Positions 44,502 through 52,355 of a stretch of DNA of 64,000 nucleotides are shown here, piece after piece. Position 1 is the stretch's first letter, and the number at the start of each line of letters is the position of its first letter. The stretch is from Natrinema sp. SYSU A 869 (lineage in GTDB: Archaea > Halobacteriota > Halobacteria > Halobacteriales > Natrialbaceae): contig NZ_CP082249.1 of NCBI RefSeq assembly GCF_019879105.1, positions 2,170,001 through 2,234,000 on the forward strand, written 5' to 3'. Below the pieces are notes generated by a model, which saw only the letters and a list, made by a program, of their open reading frames with translations, had not been told where the DNA came from and did not search any database. A program made the translations under genes and the position numbers.

Positions 44502-45284
44502 TTAGTCCTCGAGGGAATCGAACGTTTTCTCGGCCCACTGGATCGCATACTCCGGCCCGTGATCCAGATACGCCTCGGTATCGAGCGCGGCGAAGGGAGC
44601 AGGCAGTTCAATCGCGTGTTTGATCGCGGCACATGCCAGTTCCGTCGCATCAGCGAAATCGGTCTCACCGCGTGCGACCGCACGCGGGAGCCCGGCGACG
44701 CGGTCCTCGAGTCGTGTCCCGGCGTCCTGCCAAGCGTCGGCGAGTTCCGGATGATCGTCGTGCCAGTCAGCGAAGACGTCACGGGTCTGCAGGCCGACCC
44801 AGCCGTCGTACAGCGCTGCAGCGACCTGATAGGTGTCGTTCGGATCGAGCGCGACCGCCTGATCGAGGTCGGGATACGTCTCCTCGAAGAAGCCAATGAA
44901 GTGCTCGGGCACCTCGAGGTCAACCTGAACGAGCGCCTCGGCGATCAAGAAGTCGACGAACGCCTCTGGCGAGCCCTCGACACGCGGCTTGACGAGAACG
45001 ATCGGCGGTTCGGTCTGGCGAGTCCAGACGACGCTGCCATCGCCGGGCATCCCGATGGTGAGATCCGAACTCACGTAGCGGGCAAGCAAAGCCGGCGCAT
45101 CCTCCGGTAGCCAGGCTGTGGGATAGCTTGCGGGCTCGAGCGCATCGACGATCAAGCCGAGGTCCTCGGCGACCGCTGGATTCAGCGTCTCGAAGTCGCG
45201 TTCGCAGTCGAGGACCTGCACGTGGGATGCGTGGGCCTCGTGGACAGCCTCGACTCGATCCGAGAGTGTACGAGCCTCGAACAT
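44502..45284 (-). CDS. Haloarchaeal hypothetical protein (DUF7089-like)
   Basis: This 260-residue acidic, mostly helical soluble protein begins MFEARTLSDRVEAVHEAHAS and has ARYVSSDLTIGMPGDGSVVW and DPNDTYQVAAALYDGWVGLQ. No catalytic motif is recognised. Its ATG overlaps the stop of a 29-residue membrane peptide gene (TGATG), so the pair is probably translated together. The function is unknown. Confidence 0.65.
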   Translation of the reverse strand: MFEARTLSDRVEAVHEAHASHVQVLDCERDFETLNPAVAEDLGLIVDALEPASYPTAWLPEDAPALLARYVSSDLTIGMPGDGSVVWTRQTEPPIVLVKPRVEGSPEAFVDFLIAEALVQVDLEVPEHFIGFFEETYPDLDQAVALDPNDTYQVAAALYDGWVGLQTRDVFADWHDDHPELADAWQDAGTRLEDRVAGLPRAVARGETDFADATELACAAIKHAIELPAPFAALDTEAYLDHGPEYAIQWAEKTFDSLED

Positions 45285-45373
45285 CAGGCGAACGCGTTCT
45301 GGAAGACGAGCAGGATCGACAGCAGCGCCGATGCGGCGACCGTGGCAAGAACGACCTTGGTGGCAGTGCTCAT
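45284..45373 (-). CDS. 29-residue membrane peptide coupled to the DUF7089-like gene
   Basis: The frame reads MSTATKVVLATVAASALLSI then LLVFQNAFA, a single membrane segment. A TATA-like GATTTAAGC (about 45398-45406) fits a leaderless start, and the stop overlaps the next start (TGATG at 45286-45282). Promoter, coupling and hydrophobic content support a real micro-gene. Its role is unknown. Confidence 0.62.
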   Translation of the reverse strand: MSTATKVVLATVAASALLSILLVFQNAFA

Positions 45374-45463
45374 GTCCGTAGCGTCGTATCCGCGTCGCTT
45401 AAATCCATCTGTCTCCATTCGTGTTCTCTCCGTCACCGGTTCGATTTCCGTCTGTCAACGTCC

Positions 45464-45509
45464 GTTTCAATCGTCCGTCAGCGCCGGTTTCAGTCGTCCG
45501 TCAGCGCCG
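45464..45509 (+). repeat. 23-bp tandem repeat (two units)
   Basis: Two adjacent 23-bp units, each GTTTCARTCGTCCGTCAGCG plus CCG, lie in the 405-base gap 45374-45778. A partial third unit follows. No gene is supported in the gap, and there are too few units and no spacers for CRISPR. Confidence 0.65.
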
Positions 45510-45778
45510 GTTTCCGTTCACGTTCTCGCGACCGTCTCGGCTCCGTCCCTTCGCACCTGAAGGACACCGTAGCCACGCCCAGAATAGGAGGCACCGACGA
45601 CCTGAACGATCGGAACGCAGACGACCGTCTTCATCACAGTATGCATTTCAATACAACCGACGATTTCGTATGGAACACGGACCAGATAGTGGGAGGCGTC
45701 ATTCCTCGAGAACCGGCAGGCTGCAGTCGAAACAACGCTGTGCTGGGAGGCGGAAAGTGAGATATCGACGGACGAACC

Positions 45779-46777
45779 TCAGTCGTCGTCCTCGTCGTCG
45801 TCGTGCCACGAATCCGGCACGTCAATGACGTACCGCCCGTCTTCCTGCAGGGAGATTATGTATTCGTCCCGGTTGTAGAGCTCCATCAGGTTGAGTTCGT
45901 ACTGTCCCGGCCGGACGATCTTGATGCTCTCGAACTGGTCATTGAGCTCCGCCCGGAGCTCCTCGATCGACGGGCGCTGCCCGCTCGGTTCGCTGACGAC
46001 GCGACCGTGTTCCGGGGGCTGGTCATCGGCATCGGGGCCGACCCCAGCCCCAGTCTCTAATCCGGTCCCGGTTTTGGCTTCGCTCTGCGGACCGACGACA
46101 CCGCCCGCGTCGCTGTCAGGTCCCGATCCGTCTCCATCCGGATTTCCGGAGTGAGGCGGGAGATCGTCCGAGGGAACGACTTCGCTGCGGGCGTCGGCCT
46201 GTGCCGAATTCTCGTCGTCCGCCATCGTCGCAGTCGGGCCGCTCGATTGTCGGTCCGACAGGTCCTGAGATGGAGCCCGCTCGTCGGAGCCCGTCTCAGT
46301 TGACGACTCGGCAGCCGCCTCGGCCGGCGATCCGGACCGATCCTCGGGCCGTCGCGCCGTCTCGGGCCACTCTTCGAACTCACCGTCCGACGGCGAGCTC
46401 GAATCACTACTGTCGGAGTCATCGCTCGAGGGCCAGGAGCCGTCCGACCCCGTAGCTGCCGTCGATCCGTTCGGCTCCGACTGCTCGGCGGACTCCGCAT
46501 CCGGTTCGTCGGCGGACCCAGCGGATACCCAGCCGCGAACGGTTTCCGCGGCGCGTGTCGCGACGCTGTCCGATTCGGGCGACTGAGCGTCCGCGGAAGC
46601 ACTCGCAGCATCGACCGACCCCGAACCGTCGGCATCAGTTCCACCGGACGATTGGGCTGTGGCCGTCGTGGTCGGCGCAAACTGAAACTTGTTCCCGCCG
46701 CAGTCTGGACACCCCGACAGCATCTCCTTGGAGCCGTCGGCGAACGTCCGGCCGCAGTTCGTACACTGGTGTGGCAT
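45779..46777 (-). CDS. oapC: Origin-associated zinc-ribbon protein OapC
   Basis: This 332-residue protein starts MPHQCTNCGRTFADGSKEML with a zinc ribbon made by CTNC and CPDC. A long acidic, serine-rich disordered stretch (about 40-270) follows, then a compact C-terminal domain (RPSIEELRAELNDQFESIKI, YELNLMELYNRDEYIISLQE, DGRYVIDVPDSWHDDDE). This layout and the oapA-oapB-oapC order next to orc1 match the origin-associated protein set described in haloarchaea. Its ATG overlaps the restored stop of oapB (TAATG). Its exact role at the origin is not established by sequence. Confidence 0.8.
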   Translation of the reverse strand: MPHQCTNCGRTFADGSKEMLSGCPDCGGNKFQFAPTTTATAQSSGGTDADGSGSVDAASASADAQSPESDSVATRAAETVRGWVSAGSADEPDAESAEQSEPNGSTAATGSDGSWPSSDDSDSSDSSSPSDGEFEEWPETARRPEDRSGSPAEAAAESSTETGSDERAPSQDLSDRQSSGPTATMADDENSAQADARSEVVPSDDLPPHSGNPDGDGSGPDSDAGGVVGPQSEAKTGTGLETGAGVGPDADDQPPEHGRVVSEPSGQRPSIEELRAELNDQFESIKIVRPGQYELNLMELYNRDEYIISLQEDGRYVIDVPDSWHDDDEDDD

Positions 46778-47186
46778 TAGTTACGGGACACGAGCGCGCT
46801 GATGAGCGTTTCGTCCTTGTGGAGCGTCTCGATCTGGTTTGCCGGTCCGATTACCGTCAGCTTTGCTTCTGTCTCGTCACCCCCATGATACGACCGAGCA
46901 GCGACGAGTCGCGGGTCTCGGACTTGGGATAGGTCTCAATCTCGATCCCATTGAACTCGTCGGGGCTGATCTCGGCCATCGTCACCTCGATGAGTCGGCT
47001 CTCCTCGTCGGGCGTCAGCCCCTCCTCCAGGATGACGATGTTGCCGTCGTGGACGCCGTCCAAGATCATCCTGATCTTCTCCATCGTCGCCATACCGTCC
47101 ATGCGCTCGCCGCTGATCAGATCGATCTGTACACCGTCGGGTGCGTCCGAATCGTCAGCGTTAGTTGCTTTTGGCATCGTAATCAC
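46777..47186 (-). pseudogene. oapB: Origin-associated DUF2073 protein OapB, apparent -1 frameshift near the end
   Basis: The first frame (start 47186) encodes MITMPKATNADDSDAPDGVQ, IDLISGERMDGMATMEKIRM and GLTPDEESRLIEVTMAEISP, then ends early at MGVTRQKQS. One more base near 46869 restores TRQEAKLTVIGPANQIETLH and KDETLISALVSRN. The stop at 46777-46779 then overlaps the oapC start (TAATG). That exact coupling makes an intact gene in nature likely. DUF2073 proteins are archaeal, and the start overlaps oapA by four bases. Molecular function is unknown. Confidence 0.8.
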
Positions 47187-47821
47187 CCGAAGTATTCGGC
47201 GATGTTGTCGTACACTTCGTCCATGTTGTCGCCCTCCTTTGCGGACAGCGGAACGGTCTTGTGCTGTGGGAAGGCGTCCTCGATCCGCTTGACGCTTGAT
47301 TCCTCGAGGTCGGTCTTGTTCGCGAAGATCAGAACGGGAAGATCGCGAGACTCGACGATACCGATCAGCATCGTGTTGACCTGCGTGATCGGATCCTCTG
47401 CGCTATCCAGAACGTAGATGACGCCGTCGACATCCTCTCGCAGCCAGTGCATCGCTTCGGCGACGCCCTCGGTAGCTTCACGGGAGCGGCGAATGGCGTC
47501 ATCTTCGTCCATTTCGTCGGTGAACTCTTCGTAGTCGACCTTCGTCGTCACACCCGGTGTGTCGACGATGTCGATGGTCACCGTCTTGCCGTCCCGTTCG
47601 ATCTCGACATTTTCTTTTCTGCGTGCGCGACGTGTCTCGTGCGGGACGTGACTCTCCGCCCCGACCGCGTCACCAGTCCAGTCACGCGCGATACGGTTCG
47701 CGAGCGTCGTCTTGCCAGCATTCGGCGGACCGTAAATACCGATTCGTTTGGGCTCCTGTTCCGAAAACAGGCGGTCCGTAGCCCGGGAAATACTATCTTT
47801 GAGTTCTGTGAACAGTCCCAT
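47183..47821 (-). CDS. oapA: Origin-associated Era/Der-like GTPase OapA
   Basis: The 212-residue form starts MGLFTELKDSISRATDRLFS. It has G1 GPPNAGKTTLANRIA, a G2 threonine region, G3 DTPGVTT, G4 NKTDL and the G5-like SAKEG. The Era/EngB-like GTPase is the first gene of oapABC, pointing away from the origin. A TATA-like CTTAAGTG lies about 55 bp upstream. An upstream ATG at 47878 would add 19 unusual residues and is rejected. GTP-dependent control of initiation is a hypothesis only. Confidence 0.85.
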   Translation of the reverse strand: MGLFTELKDSISRATDRLFSEQEPKRIGIYGPPNAGKTTLANRIARDWTGDAVGAESHVPHETRRARRKENVEIERDGKTVTIDIVDTPGVTTKVDYEEFTDEMDEDDAIRRSREATEGVAEAMHWLREDVDGVIYVLDSAEDPITQVNTMLIGIVESRDLPVLIFANKTDLEESSVKRIEDAFPQHKTVPLSAKEGDNMDEVYDNIAEYFG

Positions 47822-48140
47822 CTGTAGAGGCCTCCAGCACCGCGGGGTGCATCTGCGCGTACTACAAACTGAACTCACTTAAGCCTACGTCAGACGTGTA
47901 GACAATTCGATGAAATTGAGTTAGTGCGAGCCGAGATTGTAATCGAGACCGATACGCGTTTGCAACGAATACTGAGGGAAAACCCGGCCGAAAGAGCAAT
48001 TGTGAGTCCGGGTCAGACGAATAGGGAGAGCTGAGCACAATGGGCAACGTGAACTGTAACCAGTGATACTTGTTTGTATCCAATGGTATGATAATATATA
48101 CCATATGGACACATGAGGGACAAATCGAGAGGTCTGGAGA

Positions 48141-48166
48141 CCCCCACCCCTTCGTTTCGAGTGGAG
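48141..48166 (-). other. Origin recognition box (ORB 1)
   Basis: On the minus strand it reads CTCCACTCGAAACGAAGGGG followed by TGGGGG. Compared with ORB 2 it differs at only a few places. The G-run points away from the A+T-rich segment. Orc1/Cdc6 binding is known for such boxes and inferred here. Confidence 0.8.
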
Positions 48167-48291
48167 ATTGTCGAGGGCACGGGTGGGAACACGAACTGGC
48201 GGACCGATGTCGGGAGGAAGTTTGCCCCGTATTTCGACTCGAGACGGTTCTCAGGCCAACTGTGAGGCTGAATTCGTCGATAGAGACGTTT

Positions 48292-48419
48292 CTAGTAACT
48301 CAGAAGGCTATCTAGCAAGATAGACGTCTCCAAGTGATGATTCTAGCAGGAACTAGTAAATACAATCTCAGCTCTAGTAAGACTAGCTGTTTTGCTAGTG
48401 CTACGGTTACTGTTTCTAG
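48292..48419. other. A+T-rich, CTAG-dense segment, candidate duplex unwinding element
   Basis: Eight CTAG tetranucleotides occur in 128 bases (48292, 48312, 48343, 48353, 48374, 48383, 48395, 48416), mostly as TTCTAG or CTAGYA. The segment is much richer in A+T than flanking genes and lies between the inverted ORBs, where unwinding is expected. Confidence 0.65.
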
Positions 48420-48482
48420 TCTACCCAAATAAATCTTCCCGTGATAAATTGCTGTCGAACCCCCCACCCACCCTTTTGACTC

Positions 48483-48510
48483 GTTCCACCCGAAACGAAG
48501 GGGTGGGGGG
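48483..48510 (+). other. Origin recognition box (ORB 2)
   Basis: GTTCCACCCGAAACGAAGGG followed by GTGGGGGG. It is inverted relative to ORB 1 with the G-run pointing outwards. A separate C-rich stretch just upstream (GAACCCCCCACCCACCC) may be part of a second, overlapping G-string. Confidence 0.8.
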
Positions 48511-49104
48511 ATTCGACGATCCGTCAGATGGTATCCCATACCACATTTCCATAATCAATCCTCGAGCCGGTCTTCTCATCGTCTCGGAACTGAGACGACA
48601 CGCGTCCCGATGACCCATCCCGGTCACGCATCACGGAGACACCATGGAGAGACGTAATATCACGGAAATACGTAGGGGAGATTCGTCCCTATTTATTCAA
48701 TTTTCCAATCTATTACCATGTCCCCGCAAAACCATCAGAAAGACGTCAGTAATAGAACGGGACGAACTCGAGACTACGTCATGAGATACTGTTTTGTCAG
48801 CCTATCGTTATCTTTCGATTGAGCATCTCAATCGTTCATCCCGCGATAGCCGATCATCAGATGTCACGGTCTCTTTGCTGGTATAACACTCGCTGACAAT
48901 CTACTACTATGTTACTAACTAGTATTGTTTTGTGCAACGCGTGGACCCAATCGATACTAGTCTACGCTACGACGCTGCAACTACCCCATTAGTTCGAGTG
49001 TCGGCTTTTTCTCGAGCGGATCCAATCAGCTGACAACGATTCACCGGGAGAAAGAGAGAGTAGAACCCGATCGTGAGAAGACAATTGGCTCCACACTGAA
49101 CGCC

Positions 49105-49130
49105 GTTTCCGTTCTAAAACGAGGGGGAAG
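49105..49130 (+). other. Weak ORB-like motif
   Basis: GTTTCCGTTCTAAAACGAGG and GGGAAG keep the AAACGA plus G-run core but a poor dyad half. It lies midway between ORB 2 and the orc1 promoter. Confidence 0.35.
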
Positions 49131-49257
49131 GGAAGGCTTTATTACCGTGGTTTTCCTCTGTTTCGTTTGCATCAACTGGACCCGAATCGGGTATCTGGAA
49201 TGGTGGATCCCTCCACGGAGGCGATCACACCGCTATATTCCCGCTCCCTGGTTCGGC

Positions 49258-49283
49258 GTTCCACTCGAAATAAGGGGGTGCTG
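49258..49283 (+). promoter_or_regulatory. ORB at the orc1 promoter
   Basis: GTTCCACTCGAAATAAGGGG followed by GTGCTG lies just downstream of a TATA-like GCTATATTCC (49232-49241) and ends eight bases before the orc1 ATG. It covers the predicted transcription start, so Orc1 binding could repress its own gene. That feedback is inference. Confidence 0.65.
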
Positions 49284-49291
49284 TACGACGG

Positions 49292-51076
49292 ATGTCAGAC
49301 GATAACTCAGAGATCACTGGTTCGGACGAGGTCGATGGAACGAGCGGATTCTCGACGAACTTCGAGAACGCCGATCTCGGCGACGAAGAGTCGAATCAGG
49401 GACTGTTCGACGACCTGCTCAGCGGCGAACCGATCTTCGAGAACAAGGAAGTCCTCCGCCCGTCCTATACGCCACACGAACTCCCCCACCGGAGCGATCA
49501 GATCAACAAGATGGCGACGATCCTCGTCGCTGCGCTCCGCGGTGAAACGCCGTCAAACATTCTCATCTACGGGAAAACCGGGACCGGCAAGACTGCGAGC
49601 GCCAAGTTCGTCAGTAAGGAACTCGAGAGCACCTCCCAGAAGTACTCCGTTCCGTGTGACGTCGAGTACATCAACTGTGAGGTCACTGATACCCAGTACC
49701 GCGTACTCGCACAACTCGCGAACAAGTTCATCGAGAAGAACAAAGCACGGATCGACGACCGCGTCGCGGAACTCGAGTCGCTGCTGGACGATCTCGACGA
49801 GTACGACGCCGACGCGGCGCGTCGCAGTACCGACGTAATCGAGTCCAGTACTGAAGCGGACGACCAAACGGCGTCGGACCCCTTCGATTTCGCCTCGAGC
49901 GAGGAGACGGAGCCGGACACAGATATTTCGACTGGAACCGATACCGGTGCTATGTCGGGCGGTTCTCCACTCGAAGAAGGGGGGTCTTCTGGCGGGCCAG
50001 CGGATTCCGCCGACCCATCGCCGTCCGCCGAGGAGACTGGACTGGCGGACGTTAACGGCACCGATCACGACGATGCGACGACCGATCCGACTGCGCCCCC
50101 ACCGGACCATCCTCTCGAGTCGACGGCGTTCGAGACCCGTGCCGAGGTCGACGACCGAATCACCGAACTCGAGGACGACAAGGACTCGTTCGAAGAGGTA
50201 CCAATGACCGGGTGGCCGACGGATCGGGTCTACAGCGTCTTCTTCGACGCCGTCGATTACGACGAGCGTGTCGTCGTCATCATGTTGGACGAGATCGACA
50301 AACTCGTCGAGAAGAGCGGCGACGACACGCTCTATAACCTCTCGCGGATGAACTCCGAGCTGGAGAACTCGCGGGTGTCAATCATCGGTATTTCGAACGA
50401 TCTGAAGTTCACCGATTTCCTCGATCCGCGGGTCAAGTCCTCGCTGGGTGAAGAGGAAATCGTCTTCCCGCCCTACGACGCGAATCAGCTGCGGGACATC
50501 CTCAAACACCGCTCGGAGGTTGCGTTCAAGGGCAACGCGCTCTCCGATGACGTGATCCCGTTGTGTGCGGCCTTCGCCGCACAGGAACACGGCGACGCGC
50601 GACGTGCGCTGGATCTCCTGCGGACCGCAGGCGAACTGGCCGAACGGTCCCAGGCCGAAACGATCGTCGAGGAACACGTGCGTCAGGCCCAGGACAAAAT
50701 TGAACTCGATCGCGTCGTCGAGGTCGTCCGCACACTGCCTACCCAGAGCAAACTCGTCCTCTTCGCGATCATCCTCCTCGAGAAAAACGGCGTCCACAGC
50801 ATCAACACGGGCGAGGTGTTCAACATCTACAAGCGCCTCTGCGAGGAGATCGACGCGGACGTGCTGACCCAGCGGCGCGTGACCGATCTGATCAGCGAAC
50901 TCGATATGCTCGGGATCGTCAACGCCGTCGTCGTCTCGAAGGGACGGTACGGCCGGACCAAGGAAATCAGCCTTTCCGTTCCACTCGAAGAGACGGAAGC
51001 GGTCTTACTGAGCGACTCCAGACTGAGCGACATCGACGACGTCCAGCCGTTCGTCCAGGCGCGGTTCGAGAACTGA
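49292..51076 (+). CDS. orc1: Orc1/Cdc6 replication initiator
   Basis: This 594-residue AAA+ protein has Walker A GKTGTGKT (94-101), Walker B VVVIMLDEIDKL (about 327-338), sensor 1 IIGISNDL and sensor 2 GDARRALDLL. A C-terminal winged helix (about 500-590, TQRRVTDLISELDMLGIVNA) follows. Between Walker A and B is an acidic low-complexity insert (about 165-290), longer than in most archaeal Orc1 proteins but known in haloarchaea. It binds ORBs and loads MCM. It is divergent from oapABC across the origin. The insert's DNA carries an ORB-like motif (49963-49990). Confidence 0.92.
   Translation: MSDDNSEITGSDEVDGTSGFSTNFENADLGDEESNQGLFDDLLSGEPIFENKEVLRPSYTPHELPHRSDQINKMATILVAALRGETPSNILIYGKTGTGKTASAKFVSKELESTSQKYSVPCDVEYINCEVTDTQYRVLAQLANKFIEKNKARIDDRVAELESLLDDLDEYDADAARRSTDVIESSTEADDQTASDPFDFASSEETEPDTDISTGTDTGAMSGGSPLEEGGSSGGPADSADPSPSAEETGLADVNGTDHDDATTDPTAPPPDHPLESTAFETRAEVDDRITELEDDKDSFEEVPMTGWPTDRVYSVFFDAVDYDERVVVIMLDEIDKLVEKSGDDTLYNLSRMNSELENSRVSIIGISNDLKFTDFLDPRVKSSLGEEEIVFPPYDANQLRDILKHRSEVAFKGNALSDDVIPLCAAFAAQEHGDARRALDLLRTAGELAERSQAETIVEEHVRQAQDKIELDRVVEVVRTLPTQSKLVLFAIILLEKNGVHSINTGEVFNIYKRLCEEIDADVLTQRRVTDLISELDMLGIVNAVVVSKGRYGRTKEISLSVPLEETEAVLLSDSRLSDIDDVQPFVQARFEN
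49963..49990 (+). other. ORB-like motif inside the orc1 coding region
   Basis: CTCCACTCGAAGAAGGGGGG, followed by TCTTCT, lies in the low-complexity insert of orc1. A short dyad half TTTCGACTGGAAC precedes it at 49926-49938 in opposite orientation. A closely similar pair lies in the DP1 gene. Confidence 0.5.
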
Positions 51077-51204
51077 CCGGCGGCTCACGTCCGCTCCTTC
51101 GACTTCTCTGCGTTTTGGCTGCACACACCTCAGCCTCGCTTTTCGGAACGATTCGTCGGGACCGTTCGTCCGATTCGGCTTGTCGGCTTCCCAGCGTCGC
51201 GTTC

Positions 51205-51229
51205 GGACCCCCTTGTTTCGACTCGAGTC
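51205..51229 (-). other. ORB-like element downstream of orc1
   Basis: On the minus strand it reads GACTCGAGTCGAAACAAGGG with further G residues. It lies in the 252-base gap between orc1 and the first signal peptidase gene, where no gene is supported. It keeps the GAAACAAGGGGG core. Confidence 0.6.
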
Positions 51230-51328
51230 CGCTTGCAGATCGCGAAAGAGCTACGAGATGCGAACACTCTGCGTCTCGAGTCGCGACGGATATCCGAGGA
51301 GAGAGGAATGCAGCGGTTGATTCAGGAT

Positions 51329-52294
51329 TCAGTTTCGATACCGGCCAATCGCGACCGTGGCCCCGGCTCCGGCACTGGCGATACCGACGATGCCGGCGAG
51401 CTCACCGTCCAGTCCGGGACCAGCGGTGTCTGGACCGGCGGGCGTCGGTGTCGTTGCCGGTGTCGGTCCCTGCAGCGACGCGCTCGAGGGTGACGTCGGA
51501 GCGAGCATCCCGCCGAGGATCTTGTCGAATGTCAGGCGCACGTGGCCGAGCCACGGGATCCGGAACATGGCTTTGCCCGTGACCCACTCGGGTTTGACGA
51601 TGTCGCTAATGCCGTTTCCGTACTGATCGTATCCGCCGTTGGCGTCTCCCTTCGTAACGAACCCGGCGTGCTCTGCGGGACAGGTCGCGACCTCGTTGCA
51701 GGTCGCGTCGCCGACGATTTCCTCGCTGGCTTTGGTATCGACCCAGTGTTCACCTTCTTCGACCCAGAAGTGGGCGCGATGGATCACCGGTGTTTCCGCT
51801 GGATTGCCGTTTGGTCGGTAGATTATCACGTCGCCGGGATTGCCGAACTTCTCGTAGCTGCTCTCCTGGCCGTTCTCGAGAGTGACGACACCGGTTCCGG
51901 CGACGGCGTTGTCACCGGCGAATCGGCCCTCGTCTGCGACGAAGATCAGATCTCCTTTGTGCATGTTCGGTTCCATGCTGCCGCTCTCGACGGCGACGAG
52001 TGGGGGCCAGATACCGCTGACGCCGAACAGGAGGAGGCCAACGACGGCGACGATGGCGACGCTACTCAGGATATCCCGCGCCACCATGACGGTCTCGTCG
52101 TCGGTTCTGAGGAACCAGCGGAGGACCCCGTCGTCGTCGATCGTCACGCCGTCGGCGTCGGAATCGGGGGCGTCCCGGGATGGTGTCTCGGATGCAGGCG
52201 GCGTTCGTGAACTGCCGGCGCTTCGATCCTGCGTACGATCGTCGTCGCCGGAATCGTCCGGGGGTTTCCCGGCGCTAGAACCGCTCATCGTCAC
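51329..52294 (-). CDS. Signal peptidase I, archaeal type, copy 1
   Basis: This 321-residue protein has a disordered acidic N-terminus, a membrane segment (ILSSVAIVAVVGLLLFGVSG), the catalytic serine in VAVESGSMEPNMHKGD, the catalytic histidine in TPVIHRAHFWVEEGEHW, and aspartate in TKGDANGGYDQYG. Ser-His-Asp chemistry is typical of archaeal type I peptidases, which remove signal peptides outside the membrane. A C-terminal segment (LAGIVGIASAGAGATVAIG) forms a second anchor. The next gene upstream is a paralogue. Confidence 0.9.
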   Translation of the reverse strand: MTMSGSSAGKPPDDSGDDDRTQDRSAGSSRTPPASETPSRDAPDSDADGVTIDDDGVLRWFLRTDDETVMVARDILSSVAIVAVVGLLLFGVSGIWPPLVAVESGSMEPNMHKGDLIFVADEGRFAGDNAVAGTGVVTLENGQESSYEKFGNPGDVIIYRPNGNPAETPVIHRAHFWVEEGEHWVDTKASEEIVGDATCNEVATCPAEHAGFVTKGDANGGYDQYGNGISDIVKPEWVTGKAMFRIPWLGHVRLTFDKILGGMLAPTSPSSASLQGPTPATTPTPAGPDTAGPGLDGELAGIVGIASAGAGATVAIGRYRN

Positions 52295-52355
52295 TCATTT
52301 TGCCGGGCCGCGCAATCAACTTTCTGTTCGCTGGGGAGCGTTCTCTCCGATCGTC

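Larger units (their letters stand above)
47879..49291. other. Replication origin region (oriC1-type) between oapA and orc1
   Basis: This 1.4-kb gene-free region lies between divergent oapABC and orc1/cdc6. It contains an inverted pair of ORBs (48141-48166 minus, 48483-48510 plus), an A+T-rich CTAG-dense segment between them (48292-48419), a weak ORB-like motif at 49105-49130, and another ORB at 49258-49283 at the orc1 promoter. The combination is the standard haloarchaeal origin layout. No protein or RNA gene is supported inside it. Confidence 0.85.

Noticed and set aside
45464-45520. Short direct repeats considered as a CRISPR array
   Set aside because: The two 23-bp units are directly adjacent with no spacers, and no cas gene is present.
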